This document shows, piece by piece, positions 24,770 through 32,026 of a stretch of 42,257 nt of DNA (position 1 is its first letter; the number at the start of each line of letters is the position of its first letter). The translations under genes and the position numbers were made by a program. The stretch is from Clostridiales bacterium (GTDB lineage Bacteria; Bacillota; Clostridia; Saccharofermentanales; DTU023): assembly GCA_028724525.1 (NCBI GenBank), contig JAQYCV010000022.1, positions 1 to 42,257 of the forward strand, read 5' to 3'. Under the pieces are notes generated by a model. That model saw only the letters and a list, made by a program, of their open reading frames with translations. It searched no databases and had not been told where the DNA came from.

Positions 24770-25009
24770 ATGGCACTCGAAAAATTTCCCGCAATTGTCA
24801 TCACTTTTAACACGACCACCGATGCAATGTATTTTGAAGACCAAGGCCACAAAGCTGGCCTCAAGGGTCGGCTTATTCCTGTGCCTCGGGCCATCTCTGC
24901 CTCCTGCGGCCTCGCCTGGATGTCTCGCTTGGATGAGCAGGAGGCCTTAGAAGACCTCTTACAACGCCCAGACCTCTTATTTGCGGGACGCCACCAGTTG
25001 GATTTATAG
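24770..25009 (+). CDS. DUF3343 protein, putative Se/S carrier
   Basis: A 79-residue protein with the DUF3343 pattern PVPRAISASCGLAW around the conserved Cys46. Family members are annotated as putative selenium or sulfur carriers because they neighbour yedF and selD; I know of no biochemical proof. Spacing and orientation suggest co-transcription with yedF. The ribosome site AGAGAG is weak. The protein has a normal length and nothing appears to be missing. Confidence 0.8.
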   Translation: MALEKFPAIVITFNTTTDAMYFEDQGHKAGLKGRLIPVPRAISASCGLAWMSRLDEQEALEDLLQRPDLLFAGRHQLDL

Positions 25010-25139
25010 CCTGTCGAATGTAAGACTTAATTCTTAGTGGAATTTGCTGAAAGACTAAATGTGACTCCCCGCCTTATGGCTCTTTCTGCAACTACACTAT
25101 TTTATGGACGTGATCCTTTCGCCACCTGACGGCCCGACC

Positions 25140-25379
25140 AATTTTCTTCAGACTCCTTAGGCTAGACCTCTTTATTTCGGATTTCTCAGATTTCAGACAT
25201 ATTTGCAAGTAATGGGTGGGTTCCAGCTGTCAAAGCACCCATTAGCTGCAGATTTGCCCTTGATACCATCCATTTCTTGCAAACTTGTTCGAGGAGCCCA
25301 CCCATTAGTTGCAATAATGACGGAGAATCCGGAAATCCAAAGTAGCATAGCTTCCTGCCACCCTTTACCTGCAAATTTG
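25140..25379 (-). repeat. Dispersed repeat, copy B (inverted relative to copy A)
   Basis: The reverse complement of this segment aligns along its whole length with 2222-2461, with the same order of four direct 18-bp units and one inverted unit. The hairpin is kept: TTGCAAGTAATGGGTG near 25203 pairs with CACCCATTAGCTGCAG near 25236. Copy A has A-T where copy B has G-C at one stem position, a compensatory change. At 25141-25165 it also matches the last codons and stop of the Fic gene, though no Fic gene is present. ATGGACGTG occurs on both sides (25104-25112 and 25387-25395). The remaining gap bases, 25010-25139 and 25396-25508, hold no gene I can see. Confidence 0.8.
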
Positions 25380-25467
25380 TAGGTCCATGGACGTGGCTCA
25401 GTGGGTTCAATAACTTAGTAGAGTGTAAGTCTGAATTCACAAGCTCATCTCAGTCTCATCTATAGAG

Positions 25468-25473
25468 TATAAT
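25468..25473 (+). promoter_or_regulatory. -10 element of the polyphosphate:AMP phosphotransferase gene
   Basis: A perfect TATAAT lies 35 bp before the start codon. The -35 region (about 25446) matches poorly. The ribosome site is GAGAGGG near 25494-25500. Confidence 0.4.
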
Positions 25474-25508
25474 AAGAGGAGATCTTGAGTTAAGAGAGGG
25501 CCGTCAGC

Positions 25509-26987
25509 ATGTTATTAGATACCAGCTACAAAGCCTTTAAGACCAAGGCAAAACGCAGTGACCTCGGCAAGGAGCTGGCCAAGCTCCAACGCCGGATGTT
25601 GGCATCGGAGGCTAAGATCTCCCTGATTATCATGGTTGAAGGCTGGGAATCCTCCGGTCGTGGCAGGGTCATGCTGGATATTGTACGTGAGTTGGATCAA
25701 CGCTATGTCCACGCCTATCCTGACAATGGAGACAGCCACACCTGGCCCTTTATGCATGCACTATGGGATGGCCTGCCGCCCTATGGCGAGACGACCATCT
25801 TTTCGCGTTCCGTCTATGTAGAACTGTTTGGTACCCTGGGCTTAGAAGATGAGCTCTTGGATGATTACGCAGAGATCTATCACAATGCGGCCAAGACCCT
25901 CTATGACGACCATGTGATTTTGGTGAAGTTCTTTCTGGATGTCAGCCAGGAAACCCAACAAAAGCGTATTGAAAAAGCCTATGCAGACCCTTATCTCCAC
26001 CTTTATGTAGGCCCCAGGGATATCAAGGAGAATTCCCGCTACCAGCTTATGCGCCAGCACTATGACCGGATCCTGGACAAGACAAATTTTGATTTTTCGC
26101 CCTGGCACATTATTAACGCAGAGGACTCTGACTCGGCGGGAGCAGAAGCCCTCACCATTCTCCTGGACGAGGTCACGAAGGGTATAGACCGGATTGAAGG
26201 TCAAGTCCCCGAAGTGAAGCGGACCTATGTAGAGGAGAAGCATATTCTGGACGAAATCCCGACCGAGGGCTCTATGTCGCGGGAAGACTATGATGACCAA
26301 TTAGAAGACCTGCAGGAGCAGGCTGCGGACCTCCAGCTCCAGCTTAAGGCCCGGAATATACCGACTGTCATTGCCTTTGAGGGTATGGATGCCGGAGGCA
26401 AGGGTGGATCAATCAAAAGGCTGACCCGGCTCATGGATCCCCGCTTTACTTTTGTTTCTACCACGGCCGCTCCCAAGCAGTTCGAGAATGCCCACAACTA
26501 TCTCTGGCGCTTTTACCAAGCTTTTCCTCAGTACGGCAATATGACCATCTTTGATCGGTCTTGGTATGGTCGTGTTTTGGTGGAGCGGATTGAAGGCTTT
26601 GCCCGACCGGATGAGTGGGAGCGGGCCTATCAGGAAATTAACCAGATGGAAGAGGAGCTCTATCGGCACAATTGCCTGGTCCTCAAGTATTACATCCATA
26701 TCAGCAAGGATGAGCAAAAAGCCCGTTTTGAAGCCCGGATGGCGGACACAGATAAGCACTATAAGATTACGGATGAGGACTGGCGGAATCGGGATAAGTG
26801 GGACCGCTACTGGGAGGCCACAAATGAAATGCTGGTCCGGACCTCCACGCCCTATGCCCCCTGGCAGGTAGTCCCCGGCGATAACAAACGCTTTGCCCGT
26901 ATCTTCATCCTTAAAGACTTTATTAAGCGGGCAGAAGAGGCACTTGAAAATTACAGCCCCTGGTCTCTGGCCAAGCTCAGCAATTAG
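25509..26987 (+). CDS. pap: Polyphosphate:AMP phosphotransferase (two PPK2 domains)
   Basis: A 492-residue enzyme made of two PPK2 domains. It makes ADP from AMP using inorganic polyphosphate. The C-terminal domain has an intact P-loop (FEGMDAGGKGGSIKRLTRLM), the lid-associated region beginning STTAAPKQFENAH and the Walker B-like FDRSWYGRVLVERIEG. In the N-terminal domain the loop is degenerate (VEGWESSGRGRVML), the usual state of the non-catalytic half in tandem PPK2 proteins. The gene stands alone between repeat copy B and the feo operon. It may help recycle AMP or use polyphosphate as an energy store. Confidence 0.9.
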   Translation: MLLDTSYKAFKTKAKRSDLGKELAKLQRRMLASEAKISLIIMVEGWESSGRGRVMLDIVRELDQRYVHAYPDNGDSHTWPFMHALWDGLPPYGETTIFSRSVYVELFGTLGLEDELLDDYAEIYHNAAKTLYDDHVILVKFFLDVSQETQQKRIEKAYADPYLHLYVGPRDIKENSRYQLMRQHYDRILDKTNFDFSPWHIINAEDSDSAGAEALTILLDEVTKGIDRIEGQVPEVKRTYVEEKHILDEIPTEGSMSREDYDDQLEDLQEQAADLQLQLKARNIPTVIAFEGMDAGGKGGSIKRLTRLMDPRFTFVSTTAAPKQFENAHNYLWRFYQAFPQYGNMTIFDRSWYGRVLVERIEGFARPDEWERAYQEINQMEEELYRHNCLVLKYYIHISKDEQKARFEARMADTDKHYKITDEDWRNRDKWDRYWEATNEMLVRTSTPYAPWQVVPGDNKRFARIFILKDFIKRAEEALENYSPWSLAKLSN

Positions 26988-27011
26988 TGCCCAGGCCAGC
27001 CTATTTTTCCA

Positions 27012-27040
27012 TTGACAAGGAGGCTTAATTGCCCTATGCT
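27012..27040 (+). promoter_or_regulatory. Promoter of the feo operon
   Basis: TTGACA (27012-27017) and TATGCT (27035-27040) are 17 bp apart, a near-consensus sigma-A promoter 49 bp before the first feoA start. I see no clear Fur box or DtxR box overlapping it. Confidence 0.7.
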
Positions 27041-27089
27041 AACCACAGATAGTCAGGGCTAACTCTGGCTGCTTGGAAAGTAGGTGTCT

Positions 27090-27299
27090 ATGCCTCTTAT
27101 TTATGCCCCGGTAGGTCAAGACCTACCTATCATCCATATTTCTGGTAAACCTGACGTGCGCCGGCACCTGCAGGAAATGGGCTTTGTCAAGGGAGAGACC
27201 CTGCGTATCGTTTCCCATATGGGCGGCAACATGATTGTTGTTGTCAAAGAGACCCGGGTCGCTATCGACCGGGAATTAGCCGCTAATATTTTAGTTTAA
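27090..27299 (+). CDS. feoA: FeoA-type ferrous iron transport accessory protein (first copy)
   Basis: A 69-residue FeoA-type SH3-like domain (RRHLQEMGFVKGETLRIVSHMGG is the family core, given here only as a landmark near residues 24-46). FeoA proteins regulate or stabilise the FeoB transporter. The ATG at 27090 has AGG five bases upstream; the GTG at 27084 is an alternative in the same frame. It is the first of two feoA genes, a common Bacillota arrangement. Confidence 0.85.
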   Translation: MPLIYAPVGQDLPIIHISGKPDVRRHLQEMGFVKGETLRIVSHMGGNMIVVVKETRVAIDRELAANILV

Positions 27300-27318
27300 T
27301 TTTCCGATCCCAGGACGA

Positions 27319-27353
27319 GTCAAGCCAGCAAGTCAAAATGCTGGCTTGACTTT
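27319..27353 (+). terminator. Hairpin between the two feoA genes, possible attenuator
   Basis: GTCAAGCCAGCA (27319-27330) pairs perfectly with TGCTGGCTTGAC (27339-27350): a 12-bp stem with an 8-nt loop, followed by only TTT. It could partially terminate or process the feo transcript, giving more of the first FeoA than of FeoB. Confidence 0.5.
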
Positions 27354-27422
27354 AAGTTAGACTGGGCTTACTATGTATCCGTTATTTGAGTTGCCTTTGG
27401 CTAACTAGAAAGAGAGATCCTT

Positions 27423-27647
27423 ATGAAGACATTGAAAGATGCGAAAATCGGCGACACTGTAAAGGTGGTAAAGGTGACGGGCTCCGGTCCCATCAAGCGC
27501 CGCATTATGGACATGGGCATTACCAAGGGTACGGAAATCTATATCCGCAAGGTGGCCCCCCTAGGCGATCCCCTGGAGATTACCGTTAAAGGCTATGAAC
27601 TCTCCCTCCGCAAAGGGGATGCCGAGATGGTGCAAATCGAATGTTAA
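27423..27647 (+). CDS. feoA: FeoA-type ferrous iron transport accessory protein (second copy)
   Basis: A 74-residue FeoA-type protein with the typical core KRRIMDMGITKGTEIYIRK and ending GDAEMVQIEC. It lies 24 bp before feoB, separated from the first feoA by a hairpin. The two FeoA proteins are clearly different in sequence, so they are not a recent duplication. The ribosome site AGAGAG is modest. Confidence 0.88.
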   Translation: MKTLKDAKIGDTVKVVKVTGSGPIKRRIMDMGITKGTEIYIRKVAPLGDPLEITVKGYELSLRKGDAEMVQIEC

Positions 27648-27671
27648 GCACATCACTTGGAGGTAATACGT

Positions 27672-30071
27672 ATGAAAAATAAAATTACTATTGCCCTGGC
27701 TGGCAACCCCAACAGTGGTAAAACAACCCTATTTAACGCCTTGACTGGTGCCAGCCAGTATGTTGGTAACTGGCCCGGCGTCACCGTTGAACAAAAGTCT
27801 GGCCGTGTCCGTAAGCATGACAATGTTGAAGTCGTAGACCTTCCGGGAATTTACTCTCTCTCTCCTTACACTCTGGAAGAGGTGATCGCTCGAGATTATC
27901 TCATTGATGAAAAACCGGATGTCATTTTAAATATCGTCGACGGGACCAACCTGGAGCGTAACCTTTATCTCAGCACCCAGCTCCTTGAGGTGGGGATTCC
28001 CATGATCATTGCGGTCAACCTCATGGACGTCGTGCGGAAAAATCAGGACCACATTGACTTGGATAAGCTTTCTGAAGAGCTAGGCTGTAAAGTCCTTGCT
28101 ATCTCCGCTCTGAAAGAGGAGGGGATTGAAGAAGCGATTCAAGCCTGTATCCAGGCTGCGGGCAAGGACATCCCGCCCCGCCACCTCTTCTCCGGCCCTG
28201 TCGAACATGCTCTGGCCCACATTGAGGAAGCAGTCCTCCATGACCTGCCTCTGGAAGAGCAACGCTGGTATGCCATCAAGATCTTTGAAAGAGATGAGAA
28301 GGTTTTAGATAAACTGGCCATCAGCCCAGAAATTCTCAAGCACATTGAGCAAGATATTGCCGCCGCGGAAGAAGAGTTGGACGATGATGCGGAAGCCCTC
28401 ATTACCAATGAGCGCTACACCTATATCGCCCAGATCTTGGCCCTGTCCTACCGCAAGAAGTCTCAAGGCCAGCTATCCACCTCCGACAAGATCGACAAGA
28501 TCGTCACGAACCGCTGGCTGGCTCTGCCCATTTTTGCAGCGATTATGACCCTGGTCTTCTATATTACCGTCTCAACCGTAGGTACCTGGGCAACCGACTG
28601 GGCCAACGATGGCCTCTTTGGCGATGGCTGGCACCTTTTCGGCATCGGTACGGGAGAATATGAGGAAGCCATAGATGAATATGCGGCTGAGCATATATTC
28701 ACCAAAGAATTAAAGGACATGGTGCGGAAGGCTGATGAGGCCGATGTTGTCGGTGCAGCTGAATTGGAAGAAGCTGTGGAAGATGGGTCTTTTGCAGACT
28801 TTGAAGAAGCGTATAAAGCCTATGGCCCGGTCCTGCTGGAAGCTGGCTATGGCCTAGACCACATCGTAGATCCTGCCCTAGAGTCCGAAGACCTCCCGGC
28901 TACCGAAAATTTTGGTATTTGGGTACCTGGTATTCCAGTACTTTTTGAAGGCGGGCTGGACTCCTTGAACGCTTCTGAGGGTGTTAAGAGCCTGGTCCTG
29001 GATGGGATCGTGTCTGGCGTCGGCGCCGTTTTAGGCTTCGTTCCCCAGATGATCGTCCTCTTCCTCCTCTTGGGCTTCCTGGAACTTTCCGGCTACATGG
29101 CCCGGGTTGCTTTTATTCTGGACCGGATCTTCCGCAAATTCGGCTTGTCCGGTAAATCCTTTATCCCCATGCTGATCTCTATTGGTTGCGGTGTACCTGG
29201 CATCATGGCTTCCCGTACCATTGAAAATGAACGTGACCGCCGCATGACCATCATGACGACTACCTTCATGCCTTGTGGGGCCAAGCTTCCCATCATCATC
29301 ATGGTTGCGACTGCCCTCTTCCACGCGGCTTGGTGGTTCACCCCCCTGGCCTACTTCATCGGAATTGCGGCGATCATTGTCTCCGGTATCATGTTGAAGA
29401 AAACTGATCGCTTCGCAGGCGAGCCGGCTCCCTTCGTTATGGAGTTGCCTGAATACCGTATGCCCCAGATTTCCAGCATCCTCCTCCGCATGTGGGAGCG
29501 GGTCCGGTCCTTTATCATCCGGGCCGGTACTGTTATCTTCATTTCCTCTATCATCATTTGGGCGGGGTCCAACTTTGGTTGGGTAGACGGTGCCTTTGGC
29601 TTCTCCACAGAGATGGAACTAGACAACTCCGTCCTGGGCCGGATAGGCAACGCCGTAGCCTTTATCTTTGCCCCCTTGGGCTTTGACAATGCTACAGCCA
29701 CTGTCGCCACGGTGATGGGCCTGGTTGCCAAGGAAGAGGTTGTTGCGGTCTTCGGCGTCATGGACTTTGTCGCTATGACCCAACTGGCTGCCTTCTCCTT
29801 CCTGATTTTCAACCTCCTTTGCGCCCCCTGCTTTGCGGCTATCGGAGCTATGAAACGGGAAATGAATAACGCCAAGTGGACGGCGTTCGCCCTGGCTTAT
29901 CAAACCTTCTTTGCCTATGGCGTCGCCCTCATCATTTACCAATTTGGTAGTGCCCTTCAAGGCCAGCCTAAGCCCTTCTGGCTTGCGATTTCCGTCCTGA
30001 TCTTGGCTGGGACGATTTACCAGCTCTTCAGACCCTATCATGAAAGCCAAAAAGCTTACCACGCCCGCTAA
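27672..30071 (+). CDS. feoB: Ferrous iron transporter FeoB with an enlarged acidic loop
   Basis: A 799-residue FeoB, the GTP-dependent ferrous iron importer of the inner membrane. The N-terminal GTPase has G1 GNPNSGKTT (11-19), G3 DLPG and G4 NLMD; a helical regulatory domain follows and then the Gate and membrane domain with the LELSGYMARVAFILDR and CGVPGIMASR motifs. The first membrane span (about 281-303) and the second (from about 441) are separated by around 135 residues, far more than the few tens usual. The extra stretch (about 327-406) is strongly acidic. The ATG at 27672 follows GGAGG; an upstream TTG at 27657 is rejected. It is larger than most FeoB proteins mainly because of this loop. 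Confidence 0.9.
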   Translation: MKNKITIALAGNPNSGKTTLFNALTGASQYVGNWPGVTVEQKSGRVRKHDNVEVVDLPGIYSLSPYTLEEVIARDYLIDEKPDVILNIVDGTNLERNLYLSTQLLEVGIPMIIAVNLMDVVRKNQDHIDLDKLSEELGCKVLAISALKEEGIEEAIQACIQAAGKDIPPRHLFSGPVEHALAHIEEAVLHDLPLEEQRWYAIKIFERDEKVLDKLAISPEILKHIEQDIAAAEEELDDDAEALITNERYTYIAQILALSYRKKSQGQLSTSDKIDKIVTNRWLALPIFAAIMTLVFYITVSTVGTWATDWANDGLFGDGWHLFGIGTGEYEEAIDEYAAEHIFTKELKDMVRKADEADVVGAAELEEAVEDGSFADFEEAYKAYGPVLLEAGYGLDHIVDPALESEDLPATENFGIWVPGIPVLFEGGLDSLNASEGVKSLVLDGIVSGVGAVLGFVPQMIVLFLLLGFLELSGYMARVAFILDRIFRKFGLSGKSFIPMLISIGCGVPGIMASRTIENERDRRMTIMTTTFMPCGAKLPIIIMVATALFHAAWWFTPLAYFIGIAAIIVSGIMLKKTDRFAGEPAPFVMELPEYRMPQISSILLRMWERVRSFIIRAGTVIFISSIIIWAGSNFGWVDGAFGFSTEMELDNSVLGRIGNAVAFIFAPLGFDNATATVATVMGLVAKEEVVAVFGVMDFVAMTQLAAFSFLIFNLLCAPCFAAIGAMKREMNNAKWTAFALAYQTFFAYGVALIIYQFGSALQGQPKPFWLAISVLILAGTIYQLFRPYHESQKAYHAR

Positions 30072-30104
30072 GCTCTCTGCCTTTTGCTAGAAAGTAGTGC
30101 TTCA

Positions 30105-30311
30105 GTGATCGACTTCTTAAGAAATAACCTAGGCGACATCCTGGTCATCGGCATTGTCGTGGCCCTGGTCGTCGGAGTGCTTGTACGCCACCATAAGCGG
30201 AAAGCTAGCGGCCAGTCAGGCTGCTCCTCCTGCTCTGGCTGTTCAGGTTGCTCCGGCTGCGCAGCATCTGCTAGTTGCCACCCGACAAGCCATAAGTCAG
30301 ACCAGGCTTAA
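30105..30311 (+). CDS. FeoB-associated Cys-rich membrane protein
   Basis: A small protein of 68 residues with one membrane span (GDILVIGIVVALVVGVLV), a basic stretch RHHKRK and a Cys-rich tail with five Cys spaced CxxC and a sixth before His (GCSSCSGCSGCSGC, then SCH). This is the FeoB-associated Cys-rich protein family, thought to play the part of FeoC in Gram-positive anaerobes. The start is uncertain: GTG at 30105 gives MIDFLRNNLG, typical for the family; TTG at 30084 is an alternative. It follows feoB by about 33 bp. Confidence 0.8.
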   Translation: MIDFLRNNLGDILVIGIVVALVVGVLVRHHKRKASGQSGCSSCSGCSGCSGCAASASCHPTSHKSDQA

Positions 30312-30382
30312 AGAAATCAATTAAATTTGTAATTACCTATCTTTAACTTTTCTTAGGCTACTTTTGCTAGGATGCACTTTTT

Positions 30383-30423
30383 GTTGGCAAGTCCGCTAAA
30401 TTAGCGCTTTGCCAACCTTTTTT
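30383..30423 (+). terminator. Intrinsic terminator of the feo operon, first of two
   Basis: GTTGGCAA (30383-30390) pairs with TTGCCAAC (30409-30416), with an inner CGCTAA/TTAGCG stem, followed by C and six T residues (30418-30423). Confidence 0.8.
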
Positions 30424-30456
30424 GGCTCACTAGGCTGAATTGGCAGGAGATTTTGC

Positions 30457-30494
30457 TTGGCAAGCTCGCCAAATCAGAGGTTTGCCAATCTTTT
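30457..30494 (+). terminator. Second, related terminator of the feo operon
   Basis: TTGGCAA (30457-30463) pairs with TTGCCAA (30482-30488), followed by TCTTTT. Its arms repeat those of the first terminator 74 bp upstream, as if the hairpin had been duplicated. Confidence 0.65.
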
Positions 30495-30584
30495 ATACGA
30501 AGTAGATTGGCGTCTGACTTTTTTGCGCCATTTTATGGACGTGATCATACCCGTAGCTATTTAACCTGCATCTAACCTTCTTGA

Positions 30585-30621
30585 ACTTGCAGACTTGTCC
30601 AAAATCTGACCCGAAAATAGA
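30585..30621 (+). repeat. Possible degenerate remnant of the dispersed repeat (copy C)
   Basis: ACTTGCA, GTC, AAATCT and CCGAAA-ATAGA occur here in the same order and nearly the same spacing as at the right end of copy A (2390-2431). The match is short and gapped. It ends where the LacI-type palindrome begins. Confidence 0.35.
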
Positions 30622-30632
30622 AAACGTTTTCT
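30619..30632. promoter_or_regulatory. Perfect 14-bp LacI-type operator palindrome
   Basis: AGAAAACGTTTTCT is a perfect palindrome with the central CG typical of LacI-family operators. A TATAAT at 30648-30653 lies 15 bp further on, so a bound repressor would cover its -35 region. The LacI-type regulator encoded at 35483-36565 is the obvious candidate. A catabolite-control (cre-like) role is an alternative. Confidence 0.6.
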
Positions 30633-30712
30633 CGTTTTATGCTTGGCTATAATGAACAAATATTAAGATGAATTGTGACTAAACTGACCATTGATTCTTC
30701 ATATTTTGATAA

Positions 30713-30742
30713 TTGACATAAAATAGACCGCGAATCTATAAT
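30713..30742 (+). promoter_or_regulatory. Consensus promoter of the tctCBA operon
   Basis: TTGACA (30713-30718) and TATAAT (30737-30742) match the sigma-A consensus in all twelve positions, with an 18-bp spacer. It lies 92 bp before the tctC start. Confidence 0.8.
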
Positions 30743-30760
30743 CTATCTACAATACTCTTT

Positions 30761-30774
30761 TGATAACGTTTGCT
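30761..30774. promoter_or_regulatory. Second CG-centred dyad downstream of the tct promoter
   Basis: TGATAACGTTTGCT has AACGTT at its centre and partial outer symmetry (G and C five bases either side). It would lie about 13-26 bases into the transcript, a common place for a repressor roadblock site. Confidence 0.35.
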
Positions 30775-30834
30775 AAATTCGAAATTGGCGGTGCGTTCAT
30801 TAGAGAAAAACGAGGAAAGTTAAAAGGTGAGTTT

Positions 30835-31962
30835 ATGAACTTCAAGAAACTTCTCATGTGTATGCTAGTCTTTTCCCTCATTTTCGGAGTGGTCGCTTGT
30901 GGTAATAACAGCAAGGATCAAACTACTCCAGCAAAAATTGAGAATTCAACCCAGGAAGCTGATAAAGAAAAAGCTACAGAAGCTAATGAGGAAAGCAATG
31001 CTGATGCCAAAAAAGGCAATGTAGATTACCCTAAAAAATCCATCACCATGATTGTACCCTACGGTGCTGGTGGAACAACGGATTTAGCTGGACGCCAACT
31101 GGCCATTCAGTTGGAAAAGCAATTAGGACAATCTATCACAGTTGTGAATCAACCTGGTGCTTCCGGTGCAGTAGGTTGCCAAACCGTATTAGATGCTCCC
31201 AGCGATGGCTACACTGTGCTTTTTACTGCTGAAAGTCTCGGCACACAGCGTGTCATGGAACTATCTAAGATGAGCTACAACGATTTCAGACCGATTATGG
31301 TTACAGTTAATGACCCTAAAGTTGTTGTAGTAAATAAGGACAGCAAATATCAAATTTTGCAAGAGTTAGTCGATGATATCAAGGCACGCCCCGGGCAAGT
31401 AAAGATGTCTTACACAGGTCCTGGTGGTAGTGGCCACGTGCAATCCCTCATCTATGAAACTGCGGGCTTAAAAGCTGCGCTTACTGCCTATACGAGTGGT
31501 AGTGATTGCATTGTCGCAGTCTTGGGTAATCAAGTTGATTTTACGAACTCTAACTATTCTTCTGTAGCAAGCTACATCGATAGTGGGGAGCTGCGCCTCT
31601 TAGCTGTTTCCTCTTCGACTCCCATCGCTAAATACCCTGATGTGCCGACCTTTGCCGAAATCGTGCCAGAAACCGCCGATGCTTTTGAGACACCTTTCAC
31701 GCCTCTTTCTCTCCTTGTAAAGAAGGATGTTCCCCAGGAAATTATTGACATCTTGCGTGATGCAGCTCAAAAGGCTATCCAGGAAGATGACTGGAAAAAG
31801 TTTGTCAAAGACAACAGCCTTGAAGAACTCTATTTGAAATACCAAACGGAAGATGAAATGATGTCTTTCTATAAAGACTGGGAATCCAAGGTAAGCTGGA
31901 TGCTATTTGATGCCGGAGCCGCAGCGCAGAGCCCAGAAAAATTCGAAATTCCAAAACCCTAA
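30835..31962 (+). CDS. tctC: TctC-type substrate-binding lipoprotein of a tripartite tricarboxylate transporter
   Basis: A 375-residue lipoprotein with the lipobox VVAC (Cys22), a charged linker (about 25-60) and a TctC/Bug-family binding domain beginning YPKKSITMIVPYGAGGTTDL. Family markers GQSITVVNQPGASGAVG and MSYTGPGGSGHV are present. Bug proteins bind carboxylates such as citrate or aromatic acids; the ligand here is unknown. The ATG at 30835 has AAGGTGAG upstream and gives a clean signal peptide; a TTG at 30760 in the same frame is rejected. It is followed by a hairpin before tctB. Codon use looks more A+T-rich than in the genes to the left. Confidence 0.88.
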   Translation: MNFKKLLMCMLVFSLIFGVVACGNNSKDQTTPAKIENSTQEADKEKATEANEESNADAKKGNVDYPKKSITMIVPYGAGGTTDLAGRQLAIQLEKQLGQSITVVNQPGASGAVGCQTVLDAPSDGYTVLFTAESLGTQRVMELSKMSYNDFRPIMVTVNDPKVVVVNKDSKYQILQELVDDIKARPGQVKMSYTGPGGSGHVQSLIYETAGLKAALTAYTSGSDCIVAVLGNQVDFTNSNYSSVASYIDSGELRLLAVSSSTPIAKYPDVPTFAEIVPETADAFETPFTPLSLLVKKDVPQEIIDILRDAAQKAIQEDDWKKFVKDNSLEELYLKYQTEDEMMSFYKDWESKVSWMLFDAGAAAQSPEKFEIPKP

Positions 31963-31978
31963 ACCCTAACAATCTGTT

Positions 31979-32014
31979 ATAGGCCGGAGCGCACTTCACA
32001 CTCCGGCCTATTTT
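31979..32014 (+). terminator. Hairpin after tctC, probable partial terminator
   Basis: ATAGGCCGGAG (31979-31989) pairs with CTCCGGCCTAT (32001-32011), followed by TTT. In transporter operons such a structure after the binding-protein gene usually gives more binding protein than permease. Confidence 0.7.
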
Positions 32015-32026
32015 AAGGAGAAGCTC

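Larger units (their letters stand above)
30312..30834. other. Intergenic region: tandem terminators, repeat remnant, tct promoter and operators
   Basis: This 523-bp gap between the feo operon and tctC holds two similar hairpin terminators (30383-30423 and 30457-30494), a short remnant of the dispersed repeat (30585-30621), a perfect LacI-type palindrome (30619-30632), a promoter (30713-30742) and a second CG-centred dyad (30761-30774). No gene is seen. A third weak hairpin TGGCG/CGCCA spans 30508-30530. Confidence 0.6.

Noticed and set aside
25104-25395. 9-bp direct repeats (ATGGACGTG) flanking repeat copy B as a target-site duplication
   Set aside because: The repeats do not abut the element ends, and copy A has no matching direct repeats (it has a 9-bp inverted repeat AAGGTGAAA/TTTCACCTT instead). 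A transposition footprint cannot be claimed.
29351-29875. 174-codon frame antisense to feoB
   Set aside because: It is a shadow of the FeoB membrane domain with no recognisable family and no ribosome binding site that I could see.
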